From Liolophura sinensis (taxonomy: Eukaryota; Mollusca; Polyplacophora; Chitonida; Chitonidae), in contig NC_088301.1 in NCBI RefSeq assembly GCF_032854445.1, positions 4,513,703-4,577,702 of the forward strand: a DNA stretch of 64,000 bases, written 5' to 3'. Made by a program: the position numbers and the translations under genes. The notes under the pieces were generated by a model, which had not been told where the DNA came from, ran no database searches, and saw nothing but the letters and a program-made list of their open reading frames with translations. This document shows positions 11,901 to 23,059 of this stretch, one piece after another; position 1 is the first letter of the stretch, and every line of letters begins with the position of its first letter.

Positions 11901-14900
11901 AGGTAATCACTGTCTGTCTGTCTGTTCCCAGGTTCATACCCACCTTGTGATAGTTTGTGTTATCGTCGTATTTATTGACAGCTTGCACAACAAACTTGAC
12001 ATTGAACCATCCATTTTAGGATTTTAATTTGTGCTTCTTCACTCTACATCCACAAAGCATCATTTTTAAATAGTACAGAAAAGGGATTTTTACAATTAAA
12101 CAACAGTTGAGACTTGTTACATTAAGATAACCTTTAGTCTAAGATATCCTAGGGCAGAGAATGAACCACTGTTGCAGACAGTAGATGGTAATAATTTTAA
12201 CAACATTTGAAGTAGAGTGAGCCTTACACACATAGATTAACATCACCTTATTGAAATGATACATGTCAGCTTGGCACATTTGTTGTACGGAAGCAAGAAT
12301 CGTGAGATGTTTCCTTGGATTTAAACTTATATTGAAGATTATGTCAATGTAGGAAAGTGATCCATAAATGTAACTCAAAAGTTTTCAATTTTTGGTGTGT
12401 ATTTTATGTCTCACAATTACCCCTCCATTTTGTGCATATTTTCCATTAATGGCGTGAAATTTTCAGAAATGAAGTCAGTGATGAATTTTCCCAGCTAAGC
12501 CCCACACAGCTGTTTAGTCAGCTTTCACTGTTGACGTCCCAACTACAGGATACTTACTTCATATTATTAGGAGGATTGTAGTTTAAAGTCCCCCCCCACC
12601 CCACCCTCCTTCGCCAAAGAACATGTCTTTTTTGTAGACCTACCTTTATATGTCAGGATAAGCACTAAGTTTGTATCAAAAAAAAAAAGTAGTATACATT
12701 TCATGTAACCTGTAAACCATATTTCAGTGAAAGAGATTTCTGATGGTCTTGCTTGAAGCCCATTGTTCCTGTTAAGACTTTTTGGGTTGGATGATGTGGA
12801 GTGGTTTGTTCAATGGTGTTCTTGTTTGGTGCGGTATGGCTTATGTTCATACTTCACATACACTTTGATTGCATTTTTGATACACAGCTTTTGATTGGAT
12901 CATATGGCATGATTTGTCACCTAACACTGGTTTTGATTGGATGATATGGTGTGGTTTGTCACCTGACACTGGTTTTTATTGGATGATAAGGTGTGGTTTG
13001 TCACCTAGCACTGGTTTTGATTGGAAGATACCATGTGTTTTGTCAAATAATGGAACACTCTTGTTCCTTGTGATGTTTGGAGAAAGAAATTTGAACATAC
13101 AGTTTATGACCTTTTGCCCTCAGATTTGATAAGTGTATCCCATGATTCATTGCGCTGATTGTTGTTCTTCTTGACTGGGTGCCATGGGAGGGCATCAGGG
13201 GTGGTCTGGGATTACATTGACAGTTCACAGATGTAATAAACAAGCTCACACTTCACTGAGCAGTCTATGCACCTACCACCAACAGTGGCTAATCACACTC
13301 TTCCGTCATCTTGCCACCAAATGTGACCAGACGAAAGTAAACGACAGTCGTGCATGGACCAAAGTTTACCTGTACAACATTTACTGGACATTGTATTTCT
13401 GCCATCTAGGTTAAAACAAAAGTAAACCAGCATTGAACTGTCACAGTACCCTATTTCTTTTACTGGCCCCAATAGCTCAGTTGGCAGAGTGTTCGCTTCA
13501 GGGGCGTTACATCCAGGATCAATCCGGGCCACACATGACCTTTAACTTGCTTAATTGTCCTCATTGAGTCGTCTCAGTGAAGCAGCACTAGATGAAAGAG
13601 TGGTGGAAATCTGCCCTGCTATAAGGCGCATTACATGCGCTCTAAGGACCACCTCATTGTCATATGACTGAAAAATTGTTAAGTTTGACGTTAAACTCCA
13701 AACACTCACTCACCCTATTTCCTTGACCTTTTCGCATATGAAAGAGGAATTTTCATGGCAAATTTTGCACATTTTTATTTTGATTTTGGAACTACAATTT
13801 TATAGGTCTGCACAGAAGAATACCTTTAGAATATGTTTGAATAGACATCTGAAAACATATGTGAAGCCCTTGCTTCACAAAATGCTACAAATCTAAAACT
13901 GTGAGTTGGCCACAGAGGACAGTTATTCGTGTTGAGGCACTTGTGAGCTGGTTTAGCTAAGGGTCATTGTCCTTGAGGCACTCTTTTGACAAAAGAGAAA
14001 AATGTAAAATGATACAGCCTGATTTCAAATTCTGACTAAATCTATGATTGCCAGTTTCATTTTGTCTTGTTTCGTTTCTTCAAGCAGATTTGTGTTTGGA
14101 GGATAACAAGTTACACATAATAGCCTTTTTACAGTCTGTCTTTTCCAGATGATCGATTCTAACATTTCTTGGTGATCAAAACCAGCATTGTTTCACAATC
14201 TATCATTTCCAGATTATAAAAACTAGCATAATAACACAATCTATCATTTCCAGTTGATCAAAACTAGCCTTGTTACACAATCTGTCGTTTCTTGGTGATC
14301 AAAACTAGCCTTGTTACACAATCTGTCGTTTCTTGGTTATCAAAACTAGCCTTGTTACATAATTTCACTATCATTGACCTTAAAACCTTAACAGACAAAC
14401 TATCTCTCATTTCCAAGAAGAATTATCTGGTAAAGTTAGCTTGGTCAAACAAACCATCATAGTCTAGACAATATAAATTATGCCATACAAGCTACCATTT
14501 GTGGTGATGTACAGTGCACGACCTTCTCCATGCATGTCCTGTACACATGTCTTGCATATCTTTACTTGCAGCTTGACGCAGCCTCTAACTGCATGCTTTT
14601 GCTGTTGTACTTTCTATTACAGTACACTGTATAATCAGTTACAACTGTTGTCAGTGACTTGCCAAGTTTATTCATAAATTGTACAAATGTTTAAGAAAGT
14701 CAGAGAAAAGACTTATTTCAGAAGCTGATGGATGTAAATAAAAGTCCATGAATCTTACATAAAAAGTATATATTTATTACAATTTTTGCAATTTGCATCC
14801 GTGAGTTATATTGCATGCATTTAGTTCTGTTGACTGAGCACATTAATGCACAGTTTTTGTATATCATTCTACATTTAACCTGTAACAAATGTATTTTCTG

Positions 14901-17728
14901 TCATGGTATAGACACCTGATTGTTTTATACACGTACTTTTACATTATGTTTTGTTTTTAGGTTTTTGTGGAGATTATGAGTTGTTTTAGTTCCTGTGGAG
15001 TTTGACATCATTGGTATTTTGTTGTTGTTGGTTTATTACAGTCCAAGGCACGCCGGAAGAAATGCTGCATTCTCATTATCGTCGTTGTTGTGCTTATCGT
15101 TATTGGAATTATCATAGCGATTGCAGTTCCAAAATCATGTACGTGGGCTTCTGTTTATTTATTTTGTTTTCCCCCAATCCCTGCACAAAATAAAGTGTAT
15201 TCTGTAACCCGAGGAGTAGAAGAATCTTACCATGACCAAAGACTGCAGTTTTAAGCTTGATAAACTGTGACTCACAGTGTTGTAGAGTGGGCAGTAAAGT
15301 CAGCAGGCTAGCCTTAGGGTTACAAGATTGACATTCCTTCTTCATGCAAAAGTGCTCAATGTAACATCAAACATATCCTTGTTGGCTGTGCAGACTTTCA
15401 TCATGTTGGGCAAAGATACGACACAGTCGACTCTATATTCCATTTATTTGACAGCAATGCTGGCAAGTAGGTGGAGCATCCGCTTTGGGAGCAGTAGGTC
15501 AATCCTGGGTCGAGTCCCACCTAAGACCTTAAAAAGAGGAAGTTGTAACTTCCTCACTTGGCGTTCAGGGGATAGTGCAATGACTGGTTTACCTCTATCA
15601 GTATAATGGCTTGGGCGGGGCAACTTACTTGCCTTTGGTAAGGCGTCTCAGTGAAGCAGCACTAGATAAAAGAGCAGTGGAAATCCGTCCTGGAACAAGG
15701 AGGCACATTACCCGTACATGCACCCTAATGATTCCTTCGTCGTCATATGACTGAAAAATTGTTTTGTACGACGCTAAACCCCAAGCACTCACTCACTCAT
15801 GCCATGCTGGCGATGCTGTCGTTAAATATTTAAAGACTATAGATCTATATAATAAAATATAGTTTTGTTGATATATACAGATAAATTCTCTATACATGTG
15901 ATTTTCTAGGTGATATGTTATGAAAATGTTACGTTTTGGGGGGTTTTAACTCAGGTTTGGTTCCTTTTAACTTGGTTTAAACATGTTCGTCTGTTTTTGT
16001 TTTATATTTGGTGTTTTCATTGTATTGAAAACCATTCACTGGCTCCTGTTTTAAACTTTTGCTGGTCACAATATGGCTGAAAAATTTCTGCTGTGGTGTT
16101 AAGCCATAATCAATCATTCATTCATTCATTCTTCATGCAAAAGCAGAACTGAATTATTATCTTCCAAAACCTTTATGCACAGGAAAAGCTGTTCAAAATT
16201 TGTTTTGGTAACACAAGTAAGAATATTTTGAAACTTAATTCATATCATAGTTTAAAAGAATAATGCAAGAGTGTGACTTTTTTAGTGCATGTTGCAACTG
16301 TTCTGACCTAATTCGTAGCTGATATATTGCTTCAAATGTATTACTATGGATAAAGGTAGGGGACTTCACTTGCAGAATCAAAATCAACAAAAAGTATCAG
16401 TTGACTTCAGTTTTGAATTCTTGTTGCCTGAGTATAAAAGGAAATGTCACAGAGCCATGTTACTTAAGTGCTCAGCAATTGACCAGGTGAGATCGTTTTC
16501 TCAGTCAAAAAGCTAAATGCAGATGATGTACATTTAGCTTAGGGGTGAAGCAGGTCATGTGACCAGTCATATGACCCCTTACATGGCTTATCAGAGGAAA
16601 TATGGCAGACTTGGATGATGTTGTAGAGTGGAGTGTACTCCTAATTTTATTGTTAAAACAGCAACATCATCGTTTACACAATTCTTATCGAAGAAAATGA
16701 GTGAATCCGCTGATAGATCAGTCATTTTGGACGCAATTTTGAACAAACCATGGGGAAAAGTCACATGATTTATTTGCGCATTTCCATTGGTCTGTGTATG
16801 TGGCTGAGCTGGGGGTTTATGTTCCTCGCACACGGTGAGGTTTTTCTCTCGCCTGCCTGAAAATATCAAACAGGCCAGAAACTGGACTCCCTGTCTTGCA
16901 AATCAAAACCTCACTAAACCTGCGCGCACACAATGAAGGTTTAGTTACTCGTGGTCACTAGCTGAGCATTTGGCTTTCGTCTGCATCAGTCTTTATGTAA
17001 TGATTGTGACAGTAAAGGTAATGTGAGGAGCATAGGTTTAGCCAGGGGGGTAACTCAGTGTGTGTGAGACATCCTATTCTGACAAAATTACATGGGAGGG
17101 ATAGGGCAAATAGGAGAAAATTGGAACTGAGACGGCCTACTTTCATATTTTGGCTATATTTATGTTAAGAAGTTGTGTGAACTGCTTTTTTTTTTTTTGA
17201 CTTATCATTGATTACTGTTTGTATTTTCTACAAGAATCTTAGTTGGAACCTGTCATTGTTTTTGGAGTACTGTTTGATGATGTTTATGATTTTGATTAAA
17301 AATAAGGTTTGTCAGTTTTACTTTGAAATGAATGACATGGTGGAAAGTAAGAAGAGAAAGTAAATGCTTGTATAACAGATGTATAATGCATTAGATATCA
17401 AAACAATATATTGGTGCCTGTAATTCAGCCATTCAAGGCAAGTTTTTGTAATGTATTTTGTATTCTTGTTTTGAGCCTTTTGTTACTCATAAATTGAATG
17501 ACTTAATTTGCAGACAGAAATTTTCTTTCGAAATTGTAGCATGTGCAAGGCAAGCCATACTTACATCGTTAATGTATGTTACATTCTTATTTAAATAGAA
17601 CTATAACTCTCTATTCCTTTTTCCTTTCACAGAAAAAATCCCGAAGAAGGCTGTGCATCATAATCACAATTGTAGTCATTATTGTTGCTGTAATTGCTAT
17701 CATTATCTGGCCTCAAGCTAAGCAGTGA
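2990..17728 (+). CDS. STX12: Syntaxin 7/12-like endosomal Qa-SNARE, ten exon positions, two of them duplicated
   Basis: Coding exons: 2990-3062, 3447-3515, 3872-3941, 4831-4930, 5574-5714, 8177-8229, 9374-9464, 9945-10017, then 10247-10329 or 11820-11902, then 15042-15138 or 17633-17728. All phases match and the product is 282 or 283 aa; human STX12 and STX7 are, from memory, 276 and 261 aa. Residues about 26-151 form the Habc bundle ([38 protein letters not shown]). Residues about 152-185 are an acidic linker. The SNARE helix runs from about 186 to 250 with the central zero-layer Gln at 219 ([10 protein letters not shown]). A basic juxtamembrane stretch and one C-terminal membrane helix follow. 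[14 protein letters not shown] and the KKSRRR before the anchor favour STX12 over STX7, but an invertebrate 7/12 ancestor is equally possible. Known role of the family: membrane fusion in early and late endosomes. The ATG at 2990 opens the conserved frame. Confidence 0.92.
4160..4322 (-). mobile_element. 5'-truncated tRNA-type SINE in syntaxin intron 3
   Basis: On the plus strand it reads GATTGGTGTTCTACGTCGTACTCAAGAATATTTC..., the reverse complement of the SINE tail and body seen complete at 40970-41236. It stops at GAGGAAGCCAGCATG, before the tRNA-like head. Confidence 0.7.
5796..6605. repeat. 25-bp tandem repeat, about 32 copies, syntaxin intron 5
   Basis: Units built on CACATGAAACATGCTGG plus TCTTATTG, with variants (TTACTT, GGACTTG, ATTCTGG) that recur in blocks, suggesting amplification of several-unit segments. 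Confidence 0.92.
7255..8176. repeat. About 35-bp minisatellite with 172-bp higher-order period, running into syntaxin exon 6
   Basis: Units contain CCCCATTTGGCTTACATG and GTAATAATATCTCTGT. A compound block starting TATCAGTTCTTACATGG recurs at about 7787 and 7959 (172 bp apart) and in longer form at about 7546. The left part (7255-7440) is more diverged. The array ends directly at the exon 6 acceptor, TTTCAG followed by TCCCCATTTGG, which resembles the repeat unit itself. Confidence 0.9.
8920..8975 (+). mobile_element. SINE tail fragment, first family
   Basis: ATAAGTGAAATGTTCTTGAG and CATCAAATAAATAAATAAAT match the end of the complete SINE; nothing else of it remains. Confidence 0.55.
10247..10329 (+). 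CDS. Syntaxin alternative exon 9a (C-terminal half of SNARE helix)
   Basis: This 83-nt exon starts in phase 1 after acceptor TTGCAG and ends in phase 0 before GTTGGT, a rather weak donor. It codes residues 225-251, beginning [13 protein letters not shown] and ending KAKEYQ. Its twin lies 1490 bp downstream with the same length and phase. Fitted to the syntaxin heptad register, this copy has Thr at layer +4 (residue 233). The other core layers encoded by the two copies are the same, so the differences are mostly on the surface. Confidence 0.85.
11820..11902 (+). CDS. Syntaxin alternative exon 9b (C-terminal half of SNARE helix)
   Basis: This 83-nt exon follows acceptor CCTTGTAG and ends at donor GTAATC. 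It codes residues 225-251, beginning [13 protein letters not shown] and ending SARQYQ, closer to vertebrate STX12 (EANVES) and STX7 (QQLS) than copy 9a is. Layer +4 is Ala. Joining 9a to 9b puts 9b out of frame and reads ACA GCA TAG within three codons, so only one copy can be used per transcript. Skipping both copies also shifts the frame. Confidence 0.85.
12889..13045. repeat. 42-bp tandem repeat, about 4 copies, syntaxin intron 9b-10a
   Basis: TTTTGATTGGATGATATGG followed by GTCACCTGACACTGG recurs at 12889, 12931, 12973 and about 13014. Confidence 0.75.
13458..13711 (+). mobile_element. Complete tRNA-derived SINE, second family, with 10-bp target duplication
   Basis: The head CCCCAATAGCTCAGTTGGCA resembles a tRNA A box, and a B-box-like GGATCAATCC follows. 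The tail reads GACTGAAAAATTGTTAAG then GACGTTAAACTCC and ends CACTCACTC. ACCCTATTTC flanks both sides (13448-13457 and 13712-13721). Confidence 0.75.
14140..14360. repeat. About 40-bp degenerate tandem repeat
   Basis: GATCAAAACTAGCCTTGTTA followed by CACAATCTGTCGTTTC recurs about five times with substitutions, in the syntaxin intron before exon 10a. Confidence 0.65.
15042..15138 (+). CDS. Syntaxin alternative membrane-anchor exon 10a
   Basis: The exon starts in phase 0 after GTTTATTACAG. It codes SKARRKKCC, then about 21 hydrophobic residues and AVPKS, and ends with one extra T before donor GTACGT. SKARRKK resembles the juxtamembrane stretch of plasma-membrane syntaxin 1, and the double Cys is a possible palmitoylation site (inference). 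Spliced to 17633 the leftover T joins AA to give TAA, so the protein ends PKS and exon 10b becomes 3' UTR. If the donor is ignored, the frame instead runs on to a TAA at 15252-15254, passing an AATAAA at 15189. Confidence 0.8.
15465..15803 (+). mobile_element. tRNA-derived SINE, second family, with short target duplication
   Basis: It shares the tail of the 13.5-kb copy (GACTGAAAAATTGTTTTG, GACGCTAAACCCCAAGCACT, CTCACTCACT) and the GTCTCAGTGAAGCAGCACTA block. ATGCTGGC flanks it at 15457-15464 and 15804-15811. The head holds a B-box-like GGGTCGAGTCCC. Confidence 0.65.
16060..16135 (+). mobile_element. Fragment of SINE tail, second family
   Basis: ATGGCTGAAAAATTTCTG and GGTGTTAAGCCATAATCAAT followed by CATTCATTCATTC match the tail of the SINE family seen complete at 13.5 and 15.5 kb. 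Confidence 0.5.
17633..17728 (+). CDS. Syntaxin alternative membrane-anchor exon 10b with stop
   Basis: The exon starts in phase 0 after TTTCCTTTCACAG. It codes [11 protein letters not shown], a hydrophobic helix ending IIIWPQAKQ, then TGA at 17726-17728. KKSRRR and LCIII match the anchors of vertebrate STX12 and STX7, so this looks like the ancestral last exon. It is used when 10a is skipped. The 3' UTR follows. Confidence 0.85.
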   Translation, partial: KKSRRRLCIIITIVVIIVAVIAIIIWPQAKQ

Positions 17729-17822
17729 CCTCCAGAGGCTCCTCCCACTGACCTTTGGAGACTCCTCCCAATGACCTTTGGAGACACCTCCCACTGACCT
17801 CTGGAGACACCTCCCACTGACC
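17726..17822 (+). repeat. 23-bp tandem repeat starting at the syntaxin stop codon
   Basis: TGA occurs at 17726, 17749, 17772, 17795 and 17818, each 23 bp apart, within units of the type TGACCTTTGGAGAC followed by CCTCCCA. Because 23 is not a multiple of three, the repeated TGAs fall in all three frames within 92 nt. Confidence 0.85.
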
Positions 17823-19480
17823 TCCAGATGTATTCACCAAACTCTTGCGATGGTGGTGCACATCTGCTCTTCACTTTCCAGATAAATGAAACTGAAGTGA
17901 AACATGCAACCAAGAAACGCAAGACACAACGGACATTGTCAAAATGATGATTGCAAAACTGAAAGTGATGCCCATGACAAATATAAGAGAGGGACACAAT
18001 CCAGTGTATTGTACATAAAAACATAACATGAATTATGTATAGATGTATAGGTCTATATTTGGTAGAGCTACCCTCACCGGAAAACAAACAGAAAAAAAAA
18101 AGAAAAGAAAAACATGAACTGTAATCTACAAAATTACATCTGTCAGAATCTGATTTTGGTACGGGTATGTTTAGTAACATACTTTTTGTTGTTGCTTTTT
18201 TCTTGTGTTTAATGATTTGAACAAAAAAAAAAAGGATACGGTACATTTGATGCTGCCCTTGATCACATACAGTGCTGTCATGATCATATGGCACATCCAG
18301 TAGTGGGTTTGTGGACTTCTGACATTATAAAGTTACAGGCTATAAGTGTTTGGACCAAAACAAAAACAGTATGGATATTAGCTCTGTATGTTTATTTGTA
18401 GAAAACTGGAATTACAACACGAAATATTTGTGATAAAAGAGTGTGTAAAGTGTCCGATGTGAGCGGGTGTTATCTTTCTAATGATGGACAGCTGATCTTT
18501 TGAACTAATGCCCACTTCTGTTTCTAACCTTCTGCTGGGATATTGCGTCAAGAATTAACAGATGCCATCTGGTGGTGATCTTATTGAAGAAATTAGGTCA
18601 TGGAAAACAGAATTTGCTTTATATAAAAGATATTTTATGGATAAACAAAGAAATTCCTTGCCCTGGCATGTGACGATTTTCATGCATTGAATTGGAACAC
18701 AGTGTTATTATTCACTTGGTTTCACTTCATATATTGTAGGGCTGCTACTAAATATGACAAATTACAAATTCTGTGAAATGTGCATTTAAGATTTGGTCAG
18801 ATTATAATGATATATGTAAAGGAAAATGTTATCGATATCAGTATACATGAATCATAATGACTTCCACAGCTATTGTGAAAATATACCCTTGAGATGTATC
18901 TTTAAGGAAATCATATGTTCTGAAGCAGTAAATGTCCACCAGCTTGCTAATGATTGACTACGTTTTATTCTTGCAGATTTTTACCTCAGTTTTAGAGTAC
19001 TTTATATAAGAGAGGGTCTGTACACAATTTTGTGCCTAGCTTGATAAGTTTTGTAAATATTGTCCTTAGTACTGGTACCCAGAATGACCATTATCACATT
19101 CAGATATCAATATCAAATTTTGTATATACTGGAACTTATATCTATTATTTTGTCATATTTTAATTTGCAATGTTTTATTATTGACACTGGAGATACCTTC
19201 AACCTGTACATGTATTTATTCTATTGTTTTCGTCTTTGTATGTTTTAGTAGGCTTATGCATACATCTACGCAATCCATTGTGGTATTGTATTTGGTGGTT
19301 TGAAATGCTGTTTCCATCAGTCTTAGTGACACTGAGGTAAGACATCTCTCGGCAAGGAACCTACCAAAGGGGAAAGGGCAAAAAGAAAAGGTTATTTTAC
19401 ATGATAGCTTCCTGTGGCTATTATGTGGGCATTTGTGTGGGCCATCTCATAACTCTGTGTATTAAAATAATCTTCAACTT
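17729..19480 (+). other. Syntaxin 3' UTR (end uncertain)
   Basis: This AT-rich stretch after the 10b stop has no further coding similarity. No canonical AATAAA was found; ATTAAA at 19461 is a possible polyadenylation signal. A 23-bp repeat opens the UTR and includes the stop codon. Confidence 0.3.
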
Positions 19481-20730
19481 GTCTGAAAATCAAAAGCATT
19501 CAAGGTCTGTGTGATCTTATGTATCAGTTGATATCTACACCTTTACCTTTAATCCACTGAGTTGAGTTTGTCTCCTCAAGTATCCCAGGTGGCGAGAAAG
19601 AAATTAAACCTTGCATATCAGTTGATGTCCTTCCCCTCCCCTCCCCCCCCCCCCCATTTTCTCTCATGGTGTGTGACAGGCAACCCAGTCATCAAAGTTT
19701 ACAAGTCTACTATAGGGTTGCTTTTGAATCAATAGAAGTTACGTAACATTGGTTTAGGATGTTTATGATTTAAGCTCTATGCGATGTAGATATGGTACGC
19801 AAAGAAGTTATGCCAAACAGTCTTAAAGTTTGCCATGTTAGACATATATGTGTTATCATTTGTTAATTTTACACAGCGGCAATTATTTTCTAACCGAACA
19901 AATAGCGTGTGTGTTGCAGAAACAACTTGGCCCAGTGGCCCCTAGATTTGACAGTGTCATTCTGTATTCAACCTTATGTATACCGCAATAACAACTTTAG
20001 GCCGTTGCAAACCATATAAGTTTTGCCTTTACTTCTTTTAAACTCATTGTGTTTTTCAATTTCATTGTGTTCAATTATCAGGACAGCATGGTCATACCTA
20101 ACAAGGTCTTCTCGCAACCTGCGGATAGTTCTGGGCTCTCCGGTTTCCTCCCACCATAATGCTAGCCGCCGTCGTATAAGTGAAATGTTCTTGAGTACGG
20201 CGGAAAACTGCCAAAACATACATTGCACTAGTTCAGTCCCTGTCCGATATTTCCAAACCATGACTACCTTCCGGTTGTATGCCCGTTGACTTTGGTTTAC
20301 ATGGAGTTTAGTGTAGATCACGTACTTGTAGTACCTAGATTTAGTTCACACATAACAAATTATGTCAGTAACTTGCCAAAGACCTGGGGTTGTTCCTGAA
20401 ACTCCGGTTTCCACTACCTTTCAAACCAACTGCCACTTTGTAAGTGGAAGATCCCGTTCACATAAATTATTCATTGTTTAATTTCTGTGGACAAAACGTA
20501 AAAGAAGAAGTCTACCATAAACAAATGTATTCAATATACAACTCGGAATGCGAGCTATTACTTCATTTTAATGCGATTGGAAGTTTAATGGTCTGCTTGA
20601 AGTATTTCACTTATGCGAACAAGTAAATGCCTAAATAACTTCCCCACATGGAAGGCAGAATTTTGCACAAAGAGCCATCTAATCATTTCATGCCGTTTTT
20701 TTTTTATACAAGGGAGGCTAGGCTTGACTT
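19480..20730. other. Intergenic DNA between syntaxin and the stathmin-like gene, left part
   Basis: AT-rich sequence with a poly-C tract (about 19641-19656) and a SINE body fragment at 20088-20215. No coding signal recognised. Confidence 0.5.
20088..20215 (+). mobile_element. SINE fragment, first family
   Basis: It contains CAACCTGCGGATAGTTCTGG, CCACCATAATGCTAGCC and GTATAAGTGAAATGTTCTTG, all shared with the complete element at 40970-41236. The tRNA head is missing. Confidence 0.65.
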
Positions 20731-20734
20731 GACT

Positions 20735-21275
20735 GATGGATACGCAATGTGTAAGATTTGAATGTCGACACATATGATGCCTCAGGCTTCCCTGATCGCA
20801 TACGTGATGTGTGAGATTTGAAGTGTCGACACATATGACGCACCGGACTTCACTGATAAAGTAAACGTGATGGGTAAGATTTGAATGTCGACACATATGA
20901 TGCCCCAGGCTTGCCTCATCGCGTACGTGATGTGTGAGATTTGAAGTGTCGAGACTTATAATATGATGCGCCAGGCTTCACTGATATCGTATACGTGATG
21001 TGTAAGATTTAAATGTTAATACACATGATGTGCTGGGCTTCACTGATAACGTATGTGTAAGATTTAAATGTCGACACACATGATGTGCCGGCCTTCATTG
21101 ATAACGTATGTGTAAGGTATAGGCCTAAATGTCGACACACATGATGTGCCGGGCTTCACTGATAACGTATACGTAATGTGTAAGGCCTGAATGTCGACAC
21201 ATATGACGTACCGGACTTCGTAAACGTAAGCGTGATGTGTAAGATTTGAATAACAACGTAAATGATGCCCCGGGC
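20735..21275. repeat. About 60-bp degenerate tandem repeat
   Basis: Units share GATGTGTAAGATTTGAATG, GTCGACACATATGATG and CCGGGCTTCACTGATAAC with many substitutions and small indels, pointing to an old array. Confidence 0.7.
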
Positions 21276-22039
21276 TTCATTGACAATGTACAATGGTTAG
21301 TGCAATTTGACATCAAGAGCGAACCAGCCAGGGGCATGCCATGATCCAGTTTTTAAACGCGTTGAACCAAATTTGGACGTCGACATACATGATTGTCTAT
21401 AGACATAACCGACGACACACGTTGATGGCTGACGGCATGGGCGATATATCCATAATCCATATCCAATAAAATAGCTACGATGGACATATTATAGGCTGTG
21501 GTCAAGTGAAACTTAGGCACATGCTGTTTATTACGAAAGCTTGAATGCCACCGATATGGGTTCTGATCAAATTCGGCTTGACCGAAAACTGCTTTGTCCT
21601 AATTTCCTACTTCATTTACTTTCTTATATTGTTTTGGTCGTTGTGATGAACGTTGTGTTGGAAATTGGCGCGTGCGATTACTGACCGGGAACGTCCATTG
21701 TGGTGGACGATTGGCATACGAATGATTAATATACAAATATATACACGAGGGGCCAGATTTGAACATCGGCATACTAGATCGATCAGGCTTAATGACAAGC
21801 TGCGACAGATTTTAATAAATAGACCTAACGCTATGAGTTACCAGTGCTGTCCGACAACATGCATAACCGATTTGGCGTTTCGATCATTGTTGACATACTT
21901 ATAAGTGTTCACGAGACGAAAGAGGAAGTGAAAAAGTTATCTGTCCTAAGGTGTTAAATTTGACCCTATTTTTATTTATACTGCACCCTCGTTCTTGCGC
22001 CATACCCATGCCACCGCGCATACATGACCCCCAATCCAA

Positions 22040-22555
22040 CCAGTAACTCTGGGCCAAAACAACCATGCATACGTTACCCCAAATCCAACCAGGAACTCCG
22101 GGTCAAATCCACCATGCATACCTGACCCCAATCCAACCAACCAGTGACTCCGGGCCAAAGGCATCATGCATACATGACCTAACTCCAACCAGGGACTCCA
22201 GGTCAAATCCACCATGCATACCTGACCCCAAATCCAACCAGTGACTCCGGGCCAAAGGCATCATGCATACATGATCTAACTCCAACCAGGGACTCCGGGC
22301 CAAATCCGCCATGCATACCTGAACTCAAATCCAACCAGTGACTCCGGGCCAAAGGCATCATGCATACATGATCTCGATCCAACCAGGGACTCCGGGCCAA
22401 ATCCGCCATGCATACCTGAACTCAAATCCAACCAGTGACTCCGGGCCAAAGGGATCATGCATACATGATCTCGATCCAACCAGGGACTCCGGGCCAAATC
22501 CGCCATGCATACATGACCCCCAATCCAATCAGTGACTCCAGTCCAAAGCCACAAT
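22040..22555. repeat. About 50-bp tandem repeat with about 100-bp higher-order unit
   Basis: Units contain AATCCAACCAGTGACTCC, GGGCCAAAGGCATCATGC and GGGCCAAATCCGCCATGC. Two alternating types (AGTGACTCC and AGGGACTCC) form a pair of about 100 bp. Open frames on both strands are a by-product of the period. Confidence 0.8.
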
Positions 22556-22751
22556 GCAGACGTGATCGCGAAGTCAGAGTGACTCTTGGCAGTTATGACC
22601 CCACAACAGTTTAGCTAGCTCGCTCAACACTCGGCCATGGGTTAAAAAAAAACAAAAACATATTCTTGATTGAATACATGTATTCCTATATATATACATA
22701 TAGACTGCTATCCATTGGAAGCGAATGACAAATACTTACATTATTCAAGGG

Positions 22752-22752
<1 letters not shown>

Positions 22753-22800
<48 letters not shown>
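22753..22800. repeat. (TA)n microsatellite
   Basis: Uninterrupted TA dinucleotides over about 48 bp. Confidence 0.95.
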
Positions 22801-22806
<6 letters not shown>

Positions 22807-23059
22807 ACCACTTCAATTTTCTATATGCATCAATTTAATAATACTGATATTATTTATATCCAAACTCCAAGTCTAAATACAATTGAAATATACAGTGGCC
22901 GTGATCATCGGCCTAATACTTAATGAACTCAAAGCATGCACCTGTTAAAACGTTTCGATTTCTGCTGGCGCGAAACCATTAGGAGAATGTGAGGTACTGG
23001 TTCGTTTGCTCATTTCGGTTACATTTATATGTTCTATAAATATGTAGCCACAATATTAT

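Noticed and set aside
15002-15193. 63-codon plus frame over exon 10a
   Set aside because: It is in a different frame from the SKARRKK membrane anchor, which matches exon 9 in phase.
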